Assembly (NCBI GenBank): GCA_028285625.1
Contig: JANQOX010000005.1
Span: 744,001 to 808,000 of the forward strand
DNA: 64,000 bases
Reading direction: 5' to 3'
From: Myxococcota bacterium
GTDB lineage: Bacteria; Myxococcota_A; UBA9160; UBA6930
The notes under the pieces are model-generated. The model was not told the DNA's origin, ran no database searches, and saw only the letters and a program-made list of their open reading frames with translations. Shown here in pieces: positions 57,885-64,000 of the stretch. The translations under genes and the position numbers were made by a program. Every line of letters starts with the position of its first letter. The stretch's first letter is position 1.

Positions 57885-59075
57885 ATGATCGACACGAGCC
57901 TCCTGGCCAGCTCACCCGAAGCCGTCGGCATCGACTCCTCCGCACTCGGCGCGCTGTTCGAGCGCGCGGAGAAGGAGGTCCGCGAGGGCACGTTGCCGTC
58001 GGTGCAGATCGCCGTCGCGCGCGAAGGCAAGATCGCCGGCATGCAGACGTTCGGCCGCGCCACTCTCGGTGGCGTCGAGCGCGAAGCCGACGACGACTCG
58101 CTCTACTGCATCTTCTCGTGCACGAAGGCCATCACGTCGGCCGCCGCCTGGCTGTTGATCCAGGAGGGCAAGCTCTCGATCGACGAGCAGGTCGCAGCGA
58201 TCGTTCCCGAGTTCGGGAGCCACGGCAAGGACGCGGTCACCGTCGAGCAGCTCTTCACCCACACGGCGGGCTTCCCGACGGCCCCCTTCGATCCGGCCGC
58301 CTTTCTCGATCGCGATCGGCGCCTCGAGTACTTCGCCCGCTGGCGGCTCAACTTCGAGCCGGGAAGCCGCTTCATCTACCACCCCTCATCGAGCATGTAC
58401 GTGATCGCCGAGATCATCGAGCGGCGCTCGGGTACGACCTACCACGACTTCGTGCGGCAGCGCATCGCCCTGCCGCTCGGCCTGCCCGACCTCTTCGTGG
58501 GGCTGCCCGATTCCGAGCATGGGCGCGCTGCCGACATCGAGCATCGGGGCGAGGAGCTGACCGCGGCGGACTACGAGGAGATGGGGATCCCCCAGCCGCC
58601 GGTCACCGAGGTCACCGAAGAGGCGGTCATGCGCTTCAACCGCGCGGACGTGCGGCGTGCCGGCATCCCGGGCGGTGGCGCCTTCACCAATGCGCACACG
58701 CTCGCGCTCTTCTACCAGGGGCTGCTCTCGGGCGGTCGGACTGCAGACGGCGCTCCCATCTGGGAGCCCGAGACGATCGCCATGGCGCGCGAGATCCGGA
58801 ACCCCGAGTTCACCGACATCGTGTTCCGCAAACCTGCGAACCGGGGGCTCGGCCTGATGATCGCCGGCGACCGTGACCGCACCTACCGCGGGTTCGGTCA
58901 CACCAACTCGGAGCTCGCGTTCGGCCACGGCGGAGCCGGTGGGCAGATCGGCTGGGCCGACCCGGTGACGGGCATCTCGATCGGCTACTGCACCAACGGC
59001 TTCGACCGCCACGCCATCCGTCAGGCGCGCCGCACCATCGGCATCTCGAGCCGCGCGGCGTCCTGCGCCCTCTAG
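57885..59075 (+). CDS. Serine hydrolase of the beta-lactamase/EstB type
   Basis: 396 residues. The S-x-x-K nucleophile motif is Ser78-Cys-Thr-Lys81 (FSCTKAI), and LFTHTAGFP (about 124-132) is typical. The second motif is degenerate (FIYHPSSSMYVIAEI, about 165). AFGHGGAGGQIGW (about 345-357) replaces the KTG triad, as in esterases of the family. No signal peptide is seen, so a cytosolic esterase or amidase is more likely than a beta-lactamase. ATG 57885 lies 36 bases after the crotonase. Confidence 0.87.
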   Translation: MIDTSLLASSPEAVGIDSSALGALFERAEKEVREGTLPSVQIAVAREGKIAGMQTFGRATLGGVEREADDDSLYCIFSCTKAITSAAAWLLIQEGKLSIDEQVAAIVPEFGSHGKDAVTVEQLFTHTAGFPTAPFDPAAFLDRDRRLEYFARWRLNFEPGSRFIYHPSSSMYVIAEIIERRSGTTYHDFVRQRIALPLGLPDLFVGLPDSEHGRAADIEHRGEELTAADYEEMGIPQPPVTEVTEEAVMRFNRADVRRAGIPGGGAFTNAHTLALFYQGLLSGGRTADGAPIWEPETIAMAREIRNPEFTDIVFRKPANRGLGLMIAGDRDRTYRGFGHTNSELAFGHGGAGGQIGWADPVTGISIGYCTNGFDRHAIRQARRTIGISSRAASCAL

Positions 59076-59112
59076 CCGGCCTCGGGTGAGAAGGGAGCCC
59101 GCCCCGAGCTGA

Positions 59113-59118
59113 TAGAGT
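59113..59118 (+). promoter_or_regulatory. Candidate -10 element (TAGAGT)
   Basis: TAGAGT lies 36 bases before the TTG start at 59149 and belongs to the recurring TANNNT pattern of this window. No -35 box is visible. Confidence 0.3.
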
Positions 59119-59148
59119 CACGCCCTTCACCGACAAGGAGGGTGTCTC

Positions 59149-59508
59149 TTGATCACGTACCTCTATTGGGCTGCGGTCGTGCTGCTCGTCGCCCTTGCGA
59201 TCCTGGGGCTGGGTCTGCACCTGGGCCATTGGAAGGCGGCGATCGGCATTGCTGCCGTTCTGCTCGCGATCGGCGGCGGGGCCTACTGGTTCCACTTTCA
59301 GCAGGTCTTCGTGAAGCGCTGGGGAGGCGTGATGACGATCCGGGTCCCCGAAGGCCAGCGTCACATCACGGCCACCTGGAAGGGCGACAACCTCTGGATC
59401 GAGAACTACGACCCGGCCACGAACACCTGCCACTTCAACGAGTACGCCCGGGGCAACCTGCTCGAGGGCCAGGTGACCATCAAGGACTGCAACCCGCTGT
59501 CGCGCTGA
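59149..59508 (+). CDS. Small membrane protein, two TM segments
   Basis: 119 residues. Two hydrophobic helices (about 4-24 and 29-47) precede a soluble domain (about 55-119). That domain reads VFVKRWGGVMTIRVPEGQRHI and ITATWKGDNLWIENYDP, with two Cys (near 93 and 114) that could pair in the periplasm. TTG start supported by AAGGAGG about seven bases upstream. Function unknown. Confidence 0.75.
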   Translation: MITYLYWAAVVLLVALAILGLGLHLGHWKAAIGIAAVLLAIGGGAYWFHFQQVFVKRWGGVMTIRVPEGQRHITATWKGDNLWIENYDPATNTCHFNEYARGNLLEGQVTIKDCNPLSR

Positions 59509-59544
59509 CGTGACACGGGAGCCCGTCTCGCGCCACGAACAGGC

Positions 59545-60261
59545 ATGGGACGAATTCGTGGCTTGATCCCGTCATCCCCGTGGGCCCTTCTCCGGGCAGC
59601 CGGTCTGTCGCTCGCCCTCGTCGGCTCCCCCGAGTCGGCGCTCGGGCTGCGGGCCGAGCCCGAGACCCAGCGCTTCGTGGACATCGTGCCCCGCCCGATC
59701 AGCCGCGTGTCGGGCGAGGTCGAGATCCTGGGCTTCGACGCCGGGATCCCCGCGGACGGGGTGCTGCTCGACGGAAGCGTCGACCCCAGCGATGTGAGCA
59801 TCCGCTTTCGGACCACGCTCGACCCGGACGCGGACGGCCTCGCGGGCCTCTACGTGCTACTGCGCGGGCGTGCAGGCAGCGGGCCCGTGGCACCGGTGGC
59901 CGCCGGCTTCGTGCCGGGGCCCGACGCAGACGCCACGCAGGCGCTGCTCTCACCGGTCACCGACATCGCCCGGATGCGCTTCGCAGGCGAGCTGCTGCCG
60001 GGGCGTGCGAGCGATGTGTTCTTCGTGAGCTACGACGCCGTCGCGAAGGGCATGGCGATCTCGATCGCTGCGCTGGCGGCGACCGAGACACCGCCTCCCT
60101 TCCGCCCGGTGTTCTTCGTGACACCGGGCGCGCGAATCGTGCCCGAGCCCGCGGGCGTCGCACGCGCGGGGCTCGCAGCACTCGTCGTGTTCTGCGCGCG
60201 CGGGCGAAGCGCGCGCCGCGGAGCCGCTCGCGTCAGGACCCGCTGGCGACGGCGTCGATGA
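59545..60261 (+). CDS. PEP-CTERM-like secreted protein
   Basis: 238 residues. An N-terminal signal segment (about 13-32, LLRAAGLSLALVGSPESAL) leads to a beta-rich mature region. The end carries VPEP followed by a hydrophobic stretch (GVARAGLAALVVFCA) and an Arg-rich tail (ARRGAARVRTRWRRRR). That fits an exosortase sorting signal, though the hydrophobic span is shorter than usual. Not obviously related in sequence to the two paralogues at 26-28 kb. It overlaps the convergent alpha/beta hydrolase gene by 29 bases. Confidence 0.6.
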   Translation: MGRIRGLIPSSPWALLRAAGLSLALVGSPESALGLRAEPETQRFVDIVPRPISRVSGEVEILGFDAGIPADGVLLDGSVDPSDVSIRFRTTLDPDADGLAGLYVLLRGRAGSGPVAPVAAGFVPGPDADATQALLSPVTDIARMRFAGELLPGRASDVFFVSYDAVAKGMAISIAALAATETPPPFRPVFFVTPGARIVPEPAGVARAGLAALVVFCARGRSARRGAARVRTRWRRRR

Positions 60262-61258
60262 GGCGGCGCATGCGGCCCATCGCGTCGGCCAGGTGCGGTA
60301 CGAAGCCCATGTGGCTGCCGGGGTACCAGGCGATGCGCGGCTCGCCCCAGCGCTTCCACATCGCACGCACGGTGTCGGGCCGGAAGAACCGATCGTCGTC
60401 CATCGCGAACAGCTGGATGCGTTCGTGCGGGATCTGCGGCAGCAGCTGCGGCCAGCCGATGCGCTGGGTGAACGCGGCGAAGTCGCTCGGCTGCCACCCG
60501 AAGCGGGCGAGGTCGGTGCGCATGCCATGCAGGACCGGCGCGTCGGCCACGAGCGCGCCCAGGTCCATGTGGGCGATGAACGGGGCCGAGAACGCGAAGC
60601 GCGGCTCGAGGCAGGTGAGCGCCGCAGCCAGCGCGCCCCCGAGCGAAAGCCCGGCGATGCCGACGGGCTGGTCCGAGTCGGCCTGCATCCAGCCGAGTAG
60701 CGTCCTCGCATCGAGCAGGGTCTGACGCAAGGACTCCATGCTGCGAACCAGGTCGGCCGTCCAGTAGAGGTCGCCATCCAGGCGTGAAGCGCGCGGCTTG
60801 CGGCTGCCATGGTAGGGCGGCTGCAGCTGCACGATCTCCACGTCTAATGCGCGCGCCATGCCGAGCAGCAGCGTCCACTCCTCGAGGGGCGTCTCGGGCT
60901 GCATGTAGCCGTGGATGTAGAGCAGCTTCGGTCGGTCCCGGCCCGAGGCCGGGCGCAGCCGGCGGGCGGTGACGCGGTGGATCCGGCGCCGGCGGGCGTG
61001 GTAGTGGCGCGCGAATTCGGGTTCGAGCGGGTCGTGCAGCGAGCTGAACGCAAGGTCCTCGCTGACGAGCCCGGGCAGCCGCCATCGTCGGCTGACCTCG
61101 ACGTCCGGGATACCTGGCGGAGCGGGGAAGAGCTGCCCGATCTCGAGGCCCTCGTAGGCTGTGAGGCGGTCGATCGTGTTGCGCGGGCGTTGGCGAACCA
61201 CGTCGGCCACCCGCACGAGCAGGCCGGCCAGGTCGTCCGTATGCGGTAGAAGCGGCAT
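60233..61258 (-). CDS. Alpha/beta hydrolase (ABHD18/DUF2048-like)
   Basis: 341 residues. The oxyanion segment is YIHGYMQPE (about 114-122), the nucleophile elbow is GLSLGG (203-208, Ser205), and a late His in GSHMGF (about 315-320) could complete the triad. The long N-terminal part (about 1-110) and QLQPPYHGSRKPR resemble the ABHD18 group. Probably an esterase or lipase on hydrophobic substrates. It lies 45 bases downstream of another alpha/beta hydrolase in the same orientation. Confidence 0.82.
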   Translation of the reverse strand: MPLLPHTDDLAGLLVRVADVVRQRPRNTIDRLTAYEGLEIGQLFPAPPGIPDVEVSRRWRLPGLVSEDLAFSSLHDPLEPEFARHYHARRRRIHRVTARRLRPASGRDRPKLLYIHGYMQPETPLEEWTLLLGMARALDVEIVQLQPPYHGSRKPRASRLDGDLYWTADLVRSMESLRQTLLDARTLLGWMQADSDQPVGIAGLSLGGALAAALTCLEPRFAFSAPFIAHMDLGALVADAPVLHGMRTDLARFGWQPSDFAAFTQRIGWPQLLPQIPHERIQLFAMDDDRFFRPDTVRAMWKRWGEPRIAWYPGSHMGFVPHLADAMGRMRRLIDAVASGS

Positions 61259-61303
61259 CGCCTACGCGACTCCCCTCATCGGTCGCCGAAAAGGCGCATC
61301 GCT

Positions 61304-62056
61304 TCAACTCGCCTCGGCGCGCCGCGCATACGGCTGCCACGCGCCTTCGGGCAGGGCCACCCGGTCTGCGACGATCTCGAAGACCTCGCTGTGAAACCCC
61401 ATGCCCGTGTGGCTGCAGTGCACCTCGACGTTCTCGCGCAGTGGCCCTTCGTCCTGCAGGCAGCTCTGCCAGTGAACGATGCCGTCGGTCTTGCTGTAGA
61501 TCGAGGTGGTGGGTACGTCGAGCGGGCGGCGCAGGGCGGCCCGCAGGTCGTGTGCTTCGTGCAGGGGCTTGCCCTCGGGTCGCAGCGGGACGAAGCGCGT
61601 GGCGTGTGTCGCCGAGATGTCCGCGAACGGTGATCCCATGGTGATCACCTGACGGACCAGCGATGGGTGGGCCCTCGCCAGCTCGCGTGCGTACAGGCCT
61701 CCGAGGCTCCAGCCCACCAGACTCACCTTGCGGTCGTGGCGCTCGGCCAGGTGCGTGAGGCGGTGCTGCAGCGTTTCGACGACCTTCGGGGTCGGCCCGA
61801 GGTTCACGCCGAGGTGCGAACTGCGCGCGTCGTAGCAGAGGTCGCGCAGGAAGTTGCGCAGGGGCGAGGTCGAGAACTCGGGGGCCAGGAAGCCCGGCAT
61901 CACCAACACGGGATGCCCGTCGCCGCGGGGCGCGTCGCGCAGCAGTCTGCGGCGCGCGCGGAAGTTGGTGAGATCGCCGATCGCTCGGAGCTGCTCCTGC
62001 GCGAACAGCGCGAGCGGCGGCGGACCGACTGCGTCCCAATGCGGTTCATTCGCCAT
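61304..62056 (-). CDS. Alpha/beta-fold lipase/esterase
   Basis: 250 residues. Oxyanion region LVMPGFLAPE (about 51-60), nucleophile elbow GWSLGG (115-120, Ser117), then SKTDGIVHW with the acid residue (about 193-201) and CSHTGMGFH with the His. Size and pattern match small triacylglycerol-lipase or PHB-depolymerase-like esterases. It forms a two-gene minus-strand unit with the hydrolase at 60233. ATG 62056. Confidence 0.85.
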   Translation of the reverse strand: MANEPHWDAVGPPPLALFAQEQLRAIGDLTNFRARRRLLRDAPRGDGHPVLVMPGFLAPEFSTSPLRNFLRDLCYDARSSHLGVNLGPTPKVVETLQHRLTHLAERHDRKVSLVGWSLGGLYARELARAHPSLVRQVITMGSPFADISATHATRFVPLRPEGKPLHEAHDLRAALRRPLDVPTTSIYSKTDGIVHWQSCLQDEGPLRENVEVHCSHTGMGFHSEVFEIVADRVALPEGAWQPYARRAEAS

Positions 62057-62160
62057 CCCGCAAACGTAAGCACCCGGTCCGCGTTGTCACGCGGTGTCCG
62101 CCACCCGACTGCTGCTCGGCCCACGCGGAGCCTCCGCGACCGCCGCGCGGCGACCCGTTC

Positions 62161-62166
62161 TATAGT
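62161..62166 (+). promoter_or_regulatory. Candidate -10 element (TATAGT) just before the AsmA-like gene
   Basis: TATAGT lies 13 bases before the GTG start at 62174, so a leaderless or near-leaderless transcript is implied if it is used. A short hairpin (CGCGGAG-C-CTCCGCG, 62124-62138) lies upstream. Confidence 0.3.
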
Positions 62167-62173
62167 CGGCGGC

Positions 62174-64000
62174 GTGAAGGAGGAGACGGGCCCGCCGGTA
62201 GCCCCTGGCCGCTTGCGGCGCGCTCTTCGCTGGGTGGCGCGTGCCGCCTCGTTCGTCCTCGTCGCGACCGGGATCGCACTGGTGGTGGGCGTGCCCGTGC
62301 CCATGGGTGCCTTCCGCGGGACGATCGCCGCGCGCCTCGGCGAGGCCATGGGCGCCGACGTCGAGATCGAGGCGATCGGACTCCGGATCGGCGTCCAGCC
62401 GCGCCTCCGCGTCGAGGGTCTGCGCATCCAATCGAAAGGTCCCGACGGACCCGGCGATCTGGAAGTGAAGGAGACGGATCTCCAGGTCGGCCTCGCAGCG
62501 CTTCTGGGTCGGCGGATCCACGTGGTCCATGCACGGGTGGACGGCGTGTCCGCCCGGCTGTCACCGGCCCCGCCAGCCGACGAGGTCGGCGACCCGCCGC
62601 CGCGGCCCGAGCGCGACGCCGCGGGGGTGTCGGCGGATGCCGGCATCTGGCCGGTGGACGTCGGCGAACTCTCCGTCACGAACGTCGAGATCGCCTGGGC
62701 CGGTGGAGACCAGCCCATCCGGGTTCGTCTGGATGAGCTGCGCGGTTCGCTCGATTGGGAGGACCGCGTCGTGCTCTCGGCGCGCGCGAGCGCCGAGGAG
62801 ATTCCGCTCTCACTCGAAATCGAGGGAGCGTCGATGCAGGACCTTCTGAACCGAAGGGAGGCCTGGCCCCTGTCTCTGCGCGGCGAGGCGGGCCGCAGCC
62901 GGATCGAGCTCTCGACGGCGCTCACCCTCGAGCGCGGCCGCCTGCACCTGGGCGACCTGCAGGGGTCGTCGCGCATGGCTGAGCTGCGCGGTTGGCTCGA
63001 AATCGAGATGCGCGGTGAGCGGCCGGGCCTTCGGGGCGTGCTCGACTTCGGCGAGGTCGACCTCGGGCCGGCGCTGGCCCTGGCCGAAGCGAGTGCGGAA
63101 GCGGCAGAGGCCGCCGGCGACGACGAGCCCGAAGCGGACGCGCACCCGGGTGAGTCGCTACCTCCGCCCTCTGACGGGCCCGGCCCCTTTGCAGCGGCCG
63201 TGAAGCTGCTCCAGGACTTCGAGACGGATCTGCAGGTCTCCGTCGAGCGCATCGCCGGAATCGATCTCGTCATCGAAGACGTCCACATTGCGGCCACCGT
63301 CGTCGACGGCAGCCTCGACTTTCCCATTGGGCTGTCCGTCGCTTCGATTCCCCTGGAAGGCACGCTCGGCATCGAAGAGGTCGGCGGGCTTCCGGCGGCA
63401 CGCTTCGTCCTCGGTGCGAAGCAGTTTCGCATCGAGCCGCTCGGGGCGTTCTTCGCGCCCGAGGCCGAGGTGCGCGGCGGGTTCGACACGCTCGAGCTGG
63501 AGGTCGAGGGTCGGGGAGACGGGCTGCTCGAGTTCTTGACCGCGACGTCGTTGGCGTTGCGCGCTTCGGGCGCGGCACTCACCTACGGCGCAGACGGCGC
63601 CGTGCCATTCGGAGTCGACGAGCTCGAGCTCGGCTTCGAGGCGGGTGGCCCCCTGCGACTCGACGCCGGGGGAAGCGTGCTGGGCGAGAGCGTCCGCGTG
63701 GAGCTCGCCTCGGCGACGGTCGAGGAGCTGCTCGTGGGGCGCAGGCTGCCGATCCAGCTCTCTCTTGCGGGCGCCGGTGCGTCGCTTGCCCTCGAGGGAG
63801 AGATCCAGGGCCACGGCGCCGACCAACCGGGGTCGAACCTCTCGCTGCGCGGCAGCGCCGAGCGGCTTGCAGACCTCGAAGCCTGGACGGGGCCATTGCC
63901 CGTTGGCGACGTGGGCGCCCGCCTGGGCGCCACGCTCGAGACCCAACCCGGCGCGGCACGGCTCCGCATCGACGAGCTGCGGCTCGGGGAGATGAAGCTC
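62174..64000 (+). CDS. AsmA-family envelope protein (cut by window edge)
   Basis: 609 residues visible, frame open to the right edge. A single N-terminal TM anchor (about 21-43, AASFVLVATGIALVVGVPVP) follows a basic start. Then comes GAFRGTIAARLGEAMGADVEIEA, the usual AsmA entry, and a long periplasmic beta-rich repeat region (for example ELSVTNVEIAWAG, LDELRGSLDWED). A Glu/Ala-rich linker occurs near 310-335. AsmA-like proteins span the periplasm and are linked to lipid movement to the outer membrane. GTG 62174 is the only convincing start; no typical Shine-Dalgarno lies before it. Confidence 0.82.
   Translation, partial: MKEETGPPVAPGRLRRALRWVARAASFVLVATGIALVVGVPVPMGAFRGTIAARLGEAMGADVEIEAIGLRIGVQPRLRVEGLRIQSKGPDGPGDLEVKETDLQVGLAALLGRRIHVVHARVDGVSARLSPAPPADEVGDPPPRPERDAAGVSADAGIWPVDVGELSVTNVEIAWAGGDQPIRVRLDELRGSLDWEDRVVLSARASAEEIPLSLEIEGASMQDLLNRREAWPLSLRGEAGRSRIELSTALTLERGRLHLGDLQGSSRMAELRGWLEIEMRGERPGLRGVLDFGEVDLGPALALAEASAEAAEAAGDDEPEADAHPGESLPPPSDGPGPFAAAVKLLQDFETDLQVSVERIAGIDLVIEDVHIAATVVDGSLDFPIGLSVASIPLEGTLGIEEVGGLPAARFVLGAKQFRIEPLGAFFAPEAEVRGGFDTLELEVEGRGDGLLEFLTATSLALRASGAALTYGADGAVPFGVDELELGFEAGGPLRLDAGGSVLGESVRVELASATVEELLVGRRLPIQLSLAGAGASLALEGEIQGHGADQPGSNLSLRGSAERLADLEAWTGPLPVGDVGARLGATLETQPGAARLRIDELRLGEMKL

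Noticed and set aside
1..64000. CRISPR arrays, tRNA/rRNA genes, insertion sequences, integrases, phage genes, biosynthetic megasynthases
   Set aside because: None recognised on reading either strand. The only direct repeat of note is the PEP-CTERM duplication, and no transposase, integrase or regularly spaced short repeats were seen. A tRNA scan was not possible.

Overview
High-GC bacterial DNA, very dense in protein genes and with no gap over 300 bases. The gene mix is typical of environmental, lipid- and aromatic-degrading deltaproteobacterial lineages (Myxococcota or Binatota-like). It includes paired acyl-CoA dehydrogenases, crotonases, CaiB-type CoA transferases, GSTs, several TetR regulators, a CYP142-like P450, GMC oxidoreductases, DUF1329, sulfatases, a wax-ester-synthase-type acyltransferase and PEP-CTERM surface proteins. 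No rRNA, tRNA, CRISPR array or insertion sequence was seen, so the placement is an inference from gene content only.

Layout. 1-5734 (minus): a tightly packed operon with a PlsC-like acyltransferase, an atypical SDR, an FAD aromatic hydroxylase, an extradiol-type dioxygenase, a fumarylacetoacetate-hydrolase-family enzyme and a sulfatase cut by the left edge. A divergent TetR gene and a 32-bp palindrome sit at its head. 6462-10725: a LysR/pirin divergent pair, a glutathionyl-hydroquinone reductase and a CDGSH/glutamate-synthase-like fusion, read as a quinone or electrophile stress module. 10822-15167: a CYP142-like P450, an unknown secreted protein, a sigma54 activator and a small membrane protein. 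15350-22261: an SDR, a GMC dehydrogenase with its Tat-exported partner, DUF1329, a sulfatase and a secreted DcrB-like protein. 22449-28013: a TPR lipoprotein, a sulfatase-superfamily lipoprotein and two PEP-CTERM paralogues. The paralogues arose by a tandem duplication that left a broken sulfatase scar between them. Both copies carry a similar upstream palindrome and -24/-12-like element, followed by terminators.

28074-38209: a TetR gene with a crotonase, two DsbA/2-hydroxychromene-carboxylate-isomerase-like proteins, a membrane spermidine-synthase-like protein, a NavAb-type sodium channel, a GPH symporter, a second GMC oxidoreductase and a small conserved protein. 38442-44602: TetR, GST-like protein, DUF1330, an acyl-CoA dehydrogenase pair and a WS/DGAT acyltransferase. 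44634-48556 (mostly minus): a lectin-domain scrap, a membrane protein, a D-aminoacylase-like amidohydrolase, a gene fragment, a GST and a 4-TM protein. 48596-55621 (minus): a fused CaiB tandem, a crotonase, a second acyl-CoA dehydrogenase pair and a thiolase. 55748-64000: an ACMSD-type amidohydrolase, a crotonase, a serine hydrolase, small membrane and PEP-CTERM-like proteins, two alpha/beta hydrolases on the minus strand and an AsmA-like gene cut by the right edge.

Functionally, most genes fit the uptake, CoA-activation and beta-oxidation of bulky, perhaps sulfated, hydrophobic substrates (sterol, isoprenoid or phenolic). The two acyl-CoA dehydrogenase pairs show complementary half-sites like those of alpha2beta2 steroid side-chain dehydrogenases. 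The most unusual local structure is the PEP-CTERM duplication at 25.4-27.9 kb.
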